Part shown: positions 1-5,285 of the stretch, piece by piece
How the letters are laid out: the number at the start of each line of letters is the position of its first letter
How positions within the stretch are numbered: the first letter of the stretch is position 1
NCBI GenBank assembly: GCA_013811765.1
Contig: JACCUO010000057.1
Span: 1-10,005 of the forward strand
Reading direction: 5' to 3'
DNA length: 10,005 bases
From: Thermoleophilaceae bacterium
Lineage (GTDB): Bacteria; Actinomycetota; Thermoleophilia; Solirubrobacterales; Thermoleophilaceae
Notes under the pieces: generated by a model
What the model saw: only the letters and a program-made list of their open reading frames with translations
Database searches by the model: none
Told to the model about the DNA's origin: nothing
Made by a program: the position numbers and the translations under genes

Positions 1-774
1 AAGGGGGCGATCCGCCCCGGCCAGACGATCCTCGAGCCCACCTCGGGCAACACCGGCATCTCGCTCGGGATGATCTGCAAGCGCAAGGGCTATCCACTCA
101 AGGTGGTGATGCCCGACAACGTGACCGGGGAGCGCACCCAGTTGCTGCGCATGTACGGCGCGGAGATCGTCTACTCGCCCGGCGGAGAGGGCTCCAACGG
201 CGCGGTCGCGATGGCCCTCGAGATGGCGGAGGGCGACTCCTCCTACTACATGCCCTACCAGTACGGCAACCAGGCGAACCCCGACGCCCACTACCACGGC
301 ACGGCGCCGGAGATCCTCGAAGAGCTCGAGGAGGTCACCGCCTTCGTGGCCGGTCTCGGCACGGGGGGCACCCTGATGGGCAATGCCCGCCGGCTCAAGG
401 AGCGCGATCCCGACACGCTGATCGTGGCCGCCGAGCCGCTTCAGGGAGAGCTGGTGCAGGGGCTGCGCTCACTCGAGGACGGCTTCATCCCGCCGATCGT
501 GGACCTCTCGCTGCTCGACAGGAAGATCTTCGTGTCCAACCGCGACTCCGTCGTCTGGACGAAACGGCTGATGGAGGACGAGGGGCTCTTCGCGGGGGTC
601 TCGAGCGGCGCGATCGCCTCCATCGCCGTCCGCGTGGCCGGCGAGCTCGACGAGGGGAACGTCGTCTTCGTGGTCTGCGACGACGGCTGGAAGTACCTCA
701 GCTCGGGCGTCTACACCAAGAGCCTCGACGAGCTCGAGGCGGACGGGACGCTCGAGACCGCGTCGTTCTGGTAG
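1..774 (+). CDS. cysM: Cysteine synthase, CysM type (PLP-dependent), 5' end outside the window
   Basis: The frame is open from base 1 and ends at TAG 772-774, giving 257 residues; family members have about 300-325, so roughly the first 60, including the PLP-binding lysine, lie upstream. Visible motifs are the substrate loop EPTSGNTG (fragment residues 12-19), the QYGNQANPDAHYHGT region, the phosphate-binding GLGTGGT loop (about 118-124), GVSSGA near the pyridine-nitrogen position, and DGWKYLS near the end. From memory, the protein resembles mycobacterial CysM more than CysK: YQYGN, GTLMG, GWKYLS and a short C-terminal tail ending in an aromatic residue (here SFW). CysM of that group makes cysteine from O-phosphoserine and the thiocarboxylated carrier CysO. 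A Mec-like peptidase at 1697 supports this, but CysO is not seen. An O-acetylserine-using synthase is the alternative. The gene converges on the TatA-like gene with a 28-bp gap. Confidence 0.9.
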   Translation, partial: KGAIRPGQTILEPTSGNTGISLGMICKRKGYPLKVVMPDNVTGERTQLLRMYGAEIVYSPGGEGSNGAVAMALEMAEGDSSYYMPYQYGNQANPDAHYHGTAPEILEELEEVTAFVAGLGTGGTLMGNARRLKERDPDTLIVAAEPLQGELVQGLRSLEDGFIPPIVDLSLLDRKIFVSNRDSVVWTKRLMEDEGLFAGVSSGAIASIAVRVAGELDEGNVVFVVCDDGWKYLSSGVYTKSLDELEADGTLETASFW

Positions 775-804
775 GACCGTGATGCCGCCGGTTGGCGGCC
801 GGTC
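775..804. terminator. GC-rich hairpin between convergent genes, possible two-way terminator
   Basis: GCCGCC (784-789) pairs with GGCGGC (794-799) around the loop GGTT. The outer arms GACCG (775-779) and CGGTC (800-804) also pair, with four unpaired bases (780-783) on the left side. It directly follows the cysM stop and touches the stop codon of the minus-strand TatA-like gene, where a shared terminator is expected. There is no T-tract on either side, so intrinsic termination is plausible but not certain. Confidence 0.5.
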
Positions 805-1156
805 AGCGCTCCGGGGCGCCGACGCTCTCGCGCTCGGTGGGGGCGGTGGGCTCAGAGGTGGCGGGCTCGGAGGCGGTGGGCTCGGGCCGGTCGCCGTCCT
901 CGAGCTCGTCGAACGAGGCGTCGTCGTCCACGCCTCCGTCCTCGGGATCGTCGTCGTGCGGGCCGGGGTCGCGCTTCTCGCCGCGATCGTCGTCGTCGTC
1001 GCCGCCGCCGCTCTGGAAGGAGTTGCGCATCTCGCGCATTCCCTTGCCGAGCGAGCGTGCCGCCTCCGGAAGCCGGCTCGGGCCGAGCACGATCAGGGCG
1101 ATGATCGCGATCATCATCAGCTCGATCGGGGATGGGGATAGAAACGCCATCGACAT
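803..1156 (-). CDS. TatA/TatB-family twin-arginine translocase component
   Basis: This 117-residue protein has the classic Tat small-subunit layout: a very short N-terminus, one membrane helix (about residues 11-24, IELMMIAIIALIVL), a G-P hinge at 25-26, an amphipathic helix (about 30-48, PEAARSLGKGMREMRNSF), then a disordered acidic tail with five aspartates (53-57) and many later D/E. Tat proteins of this class form the channel or receptor that exports folded proteins. The features are mixed: Glu12 in the helix and LGPSRLP look like TatB, while ARSLGKGMREMRNSF looks like TatA, so I give no firm symbol. The start at 1156 is chosen because GGAG (1164-1167) lies 7 bases upstream; the ATG at 1150 is too far from it. 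The gene begins 4 bases after the cupredoxin stop, and its ribosome site overlaps that stop, so the two are probably co-transcribed. The tail DNA is a low-complexity GTC/GCC triplet run. Confidence 0.88.
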   Translation of the reverse strand: MSMAFLSPSPIELMMIAIIALIVLGPSRLPEAARSLGKGMREMRNSFQSGGGDDDDDRGEKRDPGPHDDDPEDGGVDDDASFDELEDGDRPEPTASEPATSEPTAPTERESVGAPER

Positions 1157-1160
1157 CAGG

Positions 1161-1625
1161 CTACTCCACCACCTCTACGGTGCCTTCCATGAAACGGTGG
1201 AACGTGCAGAAGTACTTGAAGTCCCCGGGCTTGCCGAGCTTCACCGTCTTCTCGTCGCCCGTCTCGAGGCGCTTTGTGTCGAACTCCGCCCGCTTTGCGT
1301 TGAGATCTGTCTGGGCCGTGTGGGGGGCCTTGTCCTGATTGACGAAGGTCACCGTCCCGCCCACCTTGACCTTGATCGGATCGGGCTGGAACTTGAAGCT
1401 CGCGATGTTCACCGTGACGGCGTCCTTGGCCGCGCCGCCGGCACTCTTCTCGGGCGTGGTGCCCGTGGTCTTCTTGGCCGCACCGTCGCCGTCGTCGCCT
1501 CCGCACCCCGCCACCGTGAGGGCCACCAGCGCCAGACAGCCGGCCAGGGCAGGTAGGAACCGCCGACGGAGCCCGAGGGCGGAAGGGGGGAGCCGAAGGC
1601 CGGAATTTCTTGGCGCGATCTCCAT
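1161..1625 (-). CDS. Cupredoxin-domain lipoprotein (blue copper protein, plastocyanin/azurin-like)
   Basis: The 154-residue protein starts with a basic, hydrophobic signal (about 20-40) ending in a lipobox TVAGC, so Cys41 should be lipidated and the protein anchored outside the membrane. A Gly/Asp/Thr-rich linker (42-66) leads to one cupredoxin domain (about 68-154). Type I copper ligands are visible in the usual order: His102 (in PHT), Cys140 (YFC), His143 and Met146, spaced C-x2-H-x2-M. Such proteins carry single electrons or buffer copper; the partner here is unknown. It is the first gene of a two-gene unit with the TatA-like gene 4 bases downstream and is divergent from the Mec-like gene (71-bp gap). 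The start at 1625 is the only ATG that keeps the signal sequence, although its ribosome site (AAAGGG abutting ATG) is poor, so the exact start is less sure. Confidence 0.9.
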   Translation of the reverse strand: MEIAPRNSGLRLPPSALGLRRRFLPALAGCLALVALTVAGCGGDDGDGAAKKTTGTTPEKSAGGAAKDAVTVNIASFKFQPDPIKVKVGGTVTFVNQDKAPHTAQTDLNAKRAEFDTKRLETGDEKTVKLGKPGDFKYFCTFHRFMEGTVEVVE

Positions 1626-1660
1626 CCCTTTGGTCTGCGCTCCAACCCGGCGTGCGGATC

Positions 1661-1689
1661 AGTGAACCGGCAAGAACCTCCCGTAGTCT
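1661..1689 (+). promoter_or_regulatory. Candidate leaderless promoter of the Mec-like gene
   Basis: A TAGTCT box (1684-1689, TANNNT pattern) ends 7 bases before the ATG at 1697, so transcription would start at or next to the start codon. The -35 region is weak: GTGAAC at 1662-1667 with a 16-base spacer. No Shine-Dalgarno sequence precedes the ATG, which fits a leaderless message. The identical TAGTCT box occurs before the VOC gene. Confidence 0.45.
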
Positions 1690-1696
1690 AGGGCGC

Positions 1697-2086
1697 ATGA
1701 GGATGAGCCGGGAACAGTGGAACGCCCTGGTCGACCACGCCCACGAGGAAGCCCCGAACGAGTGCTGCGGCTACGTCCGGGCGGCCGAGGGCCTCGTGCA
1801 GGAGGTGATCCGTGCCGAGAATCCACGCAAGTCGCCCTACGCCTTCGAGCTGGACTCGAAGAGCCTCCTGGCGACGAACGAGCTCGATGACGAGGGGTAC
1901 GAGGTCGGCGTTTACCACTCGCACCCGCGCAGCGCCGCCGAGCCGTCGCAGACCGACATCAACCTGGCCCACTACCCCCACTGGACCTACTTGATCGTCT
2001 CCCTCGCGGGCGGGGAGCCGGTCGTGCGAGCCTGGCGCATCACCGACGGCCAGGTGGTCGAGGAGGAGCTCGTTCTCGACGGATGA
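1697..2086 (+). CDS. mec: JAMM/M67-family metallopeptidase, Mec-like (CysO-cysteine peptidase)
   Basis: This is a 129-residue single-domain JAMM protein. The zinc motif is complete: Glu in NECCGY (about residue 22), then HSHP followed by ten residues and Asp in SQTD (H-x-H-x10-D). In mycobacteria the homologue Mec releases cysteine from the C-terminus of the sulfur carrier CysO after CysM has built it there; the end region (WRITDGQVVEEE) also resembles Mec as I remember it. The nearby CysM-like gene supports the assignment; other M67 proteins act on ubiquitin-like carriers, so a different carrier is possible. The frame is open further upstream to 1610, but that part overlaps the cupredoxin start and looks non-coding; 1697 matches the domain start and the TAGTCT box. 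The stop overlaps the next start (ATGA, 2083-2086), implying coupled translation. Confidence 0.85.
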   Translation: MRMSREQWNALVDHAHEEAPNECCGYVRAAEGLVQEVIRAENPRKSPYAFELDSKSLLATNELDDEGYEVGVYHSHPRSAAEPSQTDINLAHYPHWTYLIVSLAGGEPVVRAWRITDGQVVEEELVLDG

Positions 2087-2595
2087 CGGGCTCCGGGGAA
2101 CCGCTCGCCTGTCCCTCTTGCGCGCTGCGGTACTCGCTCGAGGAGCGCTTCTGCAGTGCCTGCAAGATGCCGTTGGTCTACGTGGGGGCGGACCCGGTGG
2201 AGGCTCCCCGTAGCGAGGCCCACGGGCGCGCGCGGAAGATCAACCCGTTGTACGCGGAGGGCGATCTCGTGCGTGTCGCGGGCGGGCGCAACCAGGCCGA
2301 GGCGGAGCTGATCCAGGGGATGCTGCTGGAGGAGGGGGTACCCAGCCTCCTGCGCCGCAGCGCCGGGTTCGACGTCCCCGACTTCCTCGCGGCGGGACCG
2401 CGGGACGTGCTGGTGCCACAAAGCGGCTCCCAGGCCGCCCACGACGTGCTGCTGGAGGCCGACATGGCGCCGCAGGAGGGGCCACCCGACGCCGGTCCCG
2501 GCGCAGCGCACGCCGCCCGGCTCCTGGCCGCGATTCTCGGCGGAGGGCTCCTGACGGCGCTCGTGACGTGGGGGCTGCTGGAGCTGGGCCGCTAA
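2083..2595 (+). CDS. Zinc-ribbon, DUF2007-like protein with C-terminal membrane anchor
   Basis: This 170-residue protein begins with a zinc ribbon: Cys10-x2-Cys13 and Cys24-x2-Cys27 in CPSC...CSAC. Residues about 60-127 (LVRVAGGRNQAEAELIQGML..., ending DVLVPQSGSQAAHDVLLE) look like a DUF2007 domain, a small alpha-beta fold called a putative signal-transducing domain, with no proven activity. A Pro/Gly/Ala linker follows, then one hydrophobic segment (about 146-166) at the very C-terminus, so the protein is probably tail-anchored with the ribbon in the cytoplasm. Its ATG overlaps the Mec-like stop by four bases, the tightest coupling in the window, which suggests a linked role or at least shared expression. 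No function can be stated. The Cys4 site could bind zinc or, less likely, take part in sulfur handling. Confidence 0.8.
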   Translation: MTGSGEPLACPSCALRYSLEERFCSACKMPLVYVGADPVEAPRSEAHGRARKINPLYAEGDLVRVAGGRNQAEAELIQGMLLEEGVPSLLRRSAGFDVPDFLAAGPRDVLVPQSGSQAAHDVLLEADMAPQEGPPDAGPGAAHAARLLAAILGGGLLTALVTWGLLELGR

Positions 2596-2608
2596 CGGCG
2601 CTTATGGC

Positions 2609-2638
2609 TTGAACTGGGCAGCGCACCTGCTGTAGATT
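2609..2638 (+). promoter_or_regulatory. Sigma70-like promoter of the exported-protein gene
   Basis: TTGAAC (2609-2614) and TAGATT (2633-2638) are separated by 18 bases, and TG immediately precedes the -10 box. Transcription would start near 2645 and leave a leader of about 50 bases. This is one of the best promoter matches in the window. It starts 14 bases after the stop of the upstream gene, so the exported protein is its own unit. Confidence 0.6.
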
Positions 2639-2685
2639 CGAGGTCCAAGGTAGGGGAAGGTGCGGAATGCGCCTCACAATCGACT

Positions 2686-2690
2686 GGAGG
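2686..2690 (+). promoter_or_regulatory. Strong ribosome binding site GGAGG
   Basis: GGAGG lies 4 bases before the ATG at 2695 and fixes that start. It contrasts with the probable leaderless genes nearby, which have no such site. Confidence 0.7.
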
Positions 2691-2694
2691 TCGT

Positions 2695-3348
2695 ATGAAA
2701 CGAGTACTGAGGCGCAAGCCGTCACCGGCGATGTTTGTTGCGCTGATCGCCCTGTTCGTCGCGCTGGGAGGCAGTGCCTACGCGCTCACCATCACCGGAA
2801 GAGACGTCAAGAACGGGTCGCTGACCGGTGCCGACGTACGCAAGGACAGCCTGGGCGGCAGGCAGATCAAGGAGTCGAGGGTAGGCAAGGTGCCGAAGGC
2901 CAAGGTGGCCGACAAATTGGGCAGCAGGACGGTCTCCCAGGTGACCACGCGCGCGTTCTTTGCCGCGCAGAAGGCGGCGAAGGGGTTCACGGGGAACGAG
3001 ACGCTGATCGGCAAGCTCACGCTCCCCGCCGGCGCCTACATCGTCTCCGCCAAGGTGACTGCGTCAAACAGCGCCACGGGCACGCTGAAGGCAGTGTGCT
3101 TCCTGCGCGCCGGGACGAGTGAGGACCGGGCAACCGTTGCCCTGGCCCCAGGGGGGAACGCCGCCAACACCGGTTCGCTCTCGCTGCTGCAGGCGCACGT
3201 CCAGAACAGTCCCTTCGACGCCAGCGTGCTGTGCAAGGCCGAGGGCAGCGAAGGCCTGAACCTGTTCGGCCAGCCACCGTTCACCACGGCAACGAACACG
3301 AAGATCGCGGCAATTCGCGCGGACGACGCGCAGGTGCTGGACTTCTAG
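2695..3348 (+). CDS. Exported protein of Thermoleophilia type with decapeptide repeats
   Basis: This is a 217-residue secreted or envelope protein of unknown function. A basic start (MKRVLRRK) is followed by a hydrophobic core (about 12-26) and a likely signal-peptidase site after AYA (residue 30). Next come three degenerate ten-residue repeats (34-63): TGRDVKNGSL, TGADVRKDSL and GGRQIKESRV. After a Lys-rich linker, a domain of about 110 residues (about 105-217) alternates hydrophobic residues as in a beta-sandwich (LPAGAYIVSAKVTAS...) and contains two cysteines, Cys135 and Cys180, that could form a disulfide. From general familiarity, this N-terminal style recurs in large sets of paralogues in Solirubrobacterales-type genomes. 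The gene has its own promoter and ribosome site and is followed by a strong hairpin, so it is monocistronic. Confidence 0.8.
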   Translation: MKRVLRRKPSPAMFVALIALFVALGGSAYALTITGRDVKNGSLTGADVRKDSLGGRQIKESRVGKVPKAKVADKLGSRTVSQVTTRAFFAAQKAAKGFTGNETLIGKLTLPAGAYIVSAKVTASNSATGTLKAVCFLRAGTSEDRATVALAPGGNAANTGSLSLLQAHVQNSPFDASVLCKAEGSEGLNLFGQPPFTTATNTKIAAIRADDAQVLDF

Positions 3349-3370
3349 CTCCCGGGCACGCGTAGATGTG

Positions 3371-3396
3371 CGGCCCCGCCCGGGTGGGCGGGGCCG
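3371..3396 (+). terminator. Perfect 11-bp GC hairpin after the exported-protein gene
   Basis: CGGCCCCGCCC (3371-3381) pairs perfectly with GGGCGGGGCCG (3386-3396) across the four-base loop GGGT. It lies 23 bases after the stop codon. No T-tract follows (the next bases are CCCGTCC), so it would be a GC-stem terminator without the classic U-run, or an mRNA-stabilising 3' end. Confidence 0.65.
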
Positions 3397-3411
3397 CCCG
3401 TCCGGGCTCAC

Positions 3412-3481
3412 CGCTCTGGCGTGGACGGTGCGGCGCTCTGGCGTGGACGGTGCGGCGCTCTGGCGTGGACGGTGCGGCGCT
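3412..3481. repeat. Tandem repeat, three perfect copies of a 22-bp unit
   Basis: Three identical 22-base units follow each other directly (3412-3433, 3434-3455, 3456-3477), plus the first four bases of a fourth; each starts CGCTCTGGCGTGGACGG. The sequence CCGCTCTGG also stands just outside the array on the right (3487-3495). There are no spacers, so it is not a CRISPR array. It occupies the gap between the hairpin at 3371 and the promoter of the acyl-CoA dehydrogenase. Perfect identity points to recent slippage or recombination, and copy number probably varies between strains. Confidence 0.9.
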
Positions 3482-3495
3482 GAAACCGCTCTGGA

Positions 3496-3523
3496 TTGCA
3501 GGGCAATGGCGCTGAAGTAGCCT
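3496..3523 (+). promoter_or_regulatory. Candidate near-leaderless promoter of the acyl-CoA dehydrogenase
   Basis: TTGCAG (3496-3501) and TAGCCT (3518-3523, TANNNT) are 16 bases apart, and the -10 box ends 8 bases before the ATG at 3532. There is no Shine-Dalgarno sequence before that ATG. The in-frame TTG at 3496 is then part of the -35 element, not a start codon. Confidence 0.4.
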
Positions 3524-3531
3524 TCGCGCGG

Positions 3532-4776
3532 ATGGACTTCGCACCCTCCGGCCGGGTCGGCGAGCTTCGCGAGCGGCTCCGTGGCTTCATCGAGGGGCAC
3601 GTCATGCCCGTCGAGCACGAGGCGCTGACCGCGCTCGATCGGGAGGTCGGGCCGGGCGTGGCCTACCCCGCGATCCTCGTCGAGATGCGCGAGCGCGCGC
3701 GCGGGGAGGGCCTGTGGAACCTGTTCCTGGCCGATGACGAGCAAGGCGCCGGCCTCGCCGGCTGGGAGTACGGGATGCTCTGCGAGGAGATGGGGCGCAG
3801 CCCCGTCGCGCCGATGGTCTTCAACTGCGCGGCGCCCGACACGGGTAACGCGGAGATTTTGGCCGAGTACGGCACGCCGGAGCAGAAGGCGCGCTGGCTC
3901 GAGCCGCTGCTGCATGACCATGTGCGCTCCTGCTTCTCCATGACCGAGCCCGAGACGTCCGGCTCGGACCCCACCAAACTGGCCGCCCGTGCCGAGTTGG
4001 ACGGGGGGGAGTGGGTCATCAACGGCCGTAAGTGGTTCACCTCGGGATACAACGGTGCCGCGGTGGCGATCGCGATGGTGGTCACCGACCCCGGCGCCGC
4101 GCCGCACAAGCGGGCGAGCATGATCCTGGTCCCGGTCGGCACGCCCGGCTTCACGGGGGTGCGGCCCGTCTCCGTGATGGGCCACGACGCCGGCCCCGGG
4201 CACTGGGAGGTCCGCTACGAGGAAGCGCGTGTGCCCGAGTCCTTCCTGCTCGGCGAGCGCGGAGACGGCTTCTCCATCGCCCAGGCGCGGCTCGGCCCGG
4301 GCAGGATCCATCACTGCATGCGGGCCATCGGCTCCGCGGAGCGCGCCTTCGAGCTGATGTGCGAGCACGCCCTTTCGCGCGAGGCGTTCGGAGGCCCGCT
4401 GGCGGAGAAGCAGTTCGTGCAGGATTTCATCGCCAAGTCGCGCATCGAGATCGACGCTGCGCGGCTGATGGTGCTGCACGCCGCCTGGAAGGTGGACACG
4501 GAGGGCAAGCGTGCCGCCCGTCAGGAGATCTCGATGATCAAGGTGCTGGCCGCGCAGATGCACCAGGACGTCTGCGACCGGGCGATGCAGGTGCACGGCG
4601 CGCTCGGCATGTCAGACGACCTGCCGCTGGCGCTGATGTGGCGGCAGGGCCGCTGGCTGCGGATAGCCGACGGGCCCGACGAGGTGCACAAGATGGTGAT
4701 CGCGCAGCGCGAGCTGAGCCGGTTCAAGCCCGCCGCCGCACCAGTGGGTTCGGCCGCGGCGCCGGGCGATCCGTAG
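3532..4776 (+). CDS. Acyl-CoA dehydrogenase, ACAD10/11-like
   Basis: This 414-residue FAD enzyme would oxidise an acyl-CoA at the alpha-beta bond and pass electrons to an electron-transferring flavoprotein. The N-terminal helical domain spans about 1-130; the flavin/substrate loop FSMTEPETSGSD follows (MTEP at 137-140), then the beta domain with NGRKWFTSG, then the C-terminal helical domain beginning at GPGRIHHCMRAIGSAERAF and containing QVHGALGMSDDLPLAL. The stretch ADGPDEVHKMVIAQREL is typical of the ACAD10/11 branch; Asp380 stands where medium-chain enzymes carry the catalytic Glu of YEGT. Substrate is unknown; aliphatic or hydroxylated long-chain acyl-CoA is possible from the family. The ATG at 3532 is preferred to the upstream TTG because it starts the conserved domain and follows a TANNNT box. 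Its stop is 10 bases from that of the convergent VOC gene. Confidence 0.92.
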   Translation: MDFAPSGRVGELRERLRGFIEGHVMPVEHEALTALDREVGPGVAYPAILVEMRERARGEGLWNLFLADDEQGAGLAGWEYGMLCEEMGRSPVAPMVFNCAAPDTGNAEILAEYGTPEQKARWLEPLLHDHVRSCFSMTEPETSGSDPTKLAARAELDGGEWVINGRKWFTSGYNGAAVAIAMVVTDPGAAPHKRASMILVPVGTPGFTGVRPVSVMGHDAGPGHWEVRYEEARVPESFLLGERGDGFSIAQARLGPGRIHHCMRAIGSAERAFELMCEHALSREAFGGPLAEKQFVQDFIAKSRIEIDAARLMVLHAAWKVDTEGKRAARQEISMIKVLAAQMHQDVCDRAMQVHGALGMSDDLPLALMWRQGRWLRIADGPDEVHKMVIAQRELSRFKPAAAPVGSAAAPGDP

Positions 4777-4786
4777 CGAGCCCTCC

Positions 4787-5143
4787 TCAGCCGCGTGGCG
4801 CGTAACGGTGGTGGAGCATGAGGTCGTTGCCGTCCGGGTCGGTGAAGAACGCCATGTTGCAGACCCCGGTGTCCAGCTCGCCGGAGAACTCGACGCCCTT
4901 GGCCTCGAGCTCCGCCTTTGCCGCCGCCACGTCCTCGACGTGCAGGGCGGGCTGGGCGTTCTTCTGCGGTGCGAACTCCATGCCGAGGTTCTCCGGCTCC
5001 CAGATGCCAAAGCACGTCTCGCCCGCCCAGAATTCGAACCGCGAGTGGTCGTCCGCCCGCAGACCGAGCGTCTCGACGTAGAAGGTGCGTGAGCGTTCGG
5101 CGTCCTGGGATGGGACGCCGACGAAGTCGAGCTTGGTGATCAT
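4787..5143 (-). CDS. VOC-fold (glyoxalase/bleomycin-resistance superfamily) protein
   Basis: The 118-residue protein has two VOC modules: ITKLDFVGVPSQDAERSRTFYVETLGL (1-28) followed by strands to about 57, and PALHVEDVAAAKAELEAKGVEF (65-86) ending in FFTDPDGNDLMLHH (99-112). VOC proteins usually bind a divalent metal through four residues and include lyases, isomerases, dioxygenases and drug-binding proteins. Here the usual C-terminal Glu of GNxxEL is Met109 and the first-strand ligand position holds Asp6, with His68 kept, so the standard metal site looks incomplete; I name no reaction. The ATG at 5143 is supported by a TAGTCT box 6 bases upstream and the absence of a ribosome site. The gene is divergent from the lipoprotein gene and convergent with the acyl-CoA dehydrogenase. 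Confidence 0.85.
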   Translation of the reverse strand: MITKLDFVGVPSQDAERSRTFYVETLGLRADDHSRFEFWAGETCFGIWEPENLGMEFAPQKNAQPALHVEDVAAAKAELEAKGVEFSGELDTGVCNMAFFTDPDGNDLMLHHRYAPRG

Positions 5144-5149
5144 GGGCCG

Positions 5150-5179
5150 AGACTAATCGCATTGTCAGCGGGGAGGCAA
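5150..5179 (-). promoter_or_regulatory. Leaderless promoter of the VOC gene
   Basis: On the minus strand TTGCCT (5174-5179) and TAGTCT (5150-5155) are 18 bases apart, and the -10 box ends 6 bases before the ATG (5141-5143). Transcription should start at the start codon itself. Confidence 0.55.
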
Positions 5180-5249
5180 GTGCAAGTCCGAGCGGTTCGG
5201 ATGGTCTGAGCCGCCAAGCGGATGAGGGCGTGTGTTGGATCGGACCCCC

Positions 5250-5279
5250 TTGGCACGGCGACCGAGGGAGCCCTACTGT
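5250..5279 (+). promoter_or_regulatory. Leaderless promoter of the small lipoprotein gene
   Basis: TTGGCA (5250-5255, five of six consensus bases) and TACTGT (5274-5279) are 18 bases apart, and the -10 box ends 6 bases before the ATG at 5286. The geometry is the same as for the divergent VOC promoter, and no ribosome site is present. Confidence 0.6.
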
Positions 5280-5285
5280 TCGCGC

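Noticed and set aside
985..1011. GTC/GCC triplet run as a microsatellite or mobile signal
   Set aside because: It encodes the Asp/Gly-rich tail of the TatA/TatB-like protein, where acidic low-complexity tails are normal.
1156..1698. Alternative minus-strand frame across the cupredoxin gene
   Set aside because: It is an off-frame reading of the cupredoxin gene, dominated by Arg/Gly runs, and lacks the lipobox and copper ligands of the real frame.
3412..3481. Possible CRISPR array
   Set aside because: The 22-bp units are directly adjacent without spacers and there are no cas genes; it is a plain tandem repeat.
3496..3531. TTG at 3496 as start of the acyl-CoA dehydrogenase
   Set aside because: The added residues are not part of the family domain, no ribosome site precedes it, and the TTG fits better as part of a -35 box with TAGCCT downstream.
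3064..4596. Open frame of about 510 codons on the minus strand
   Set aside because: It lies antisense to the exported-protein and acyl-CoA dehydrogenase genes, which have clear motifs. Its translation is Arg/His/Ala/Gly-rich low-information sequence, as expected for an antisense frame in GC-rich DNA.
5187..5201. TCCGA-N5-TCGGA inverted repeat between the VOC and lipoprotein promoters
   Set aside because: The arms are only five bases and GC-rich, and it does not overlap either promoter core; too weak to call an operator.
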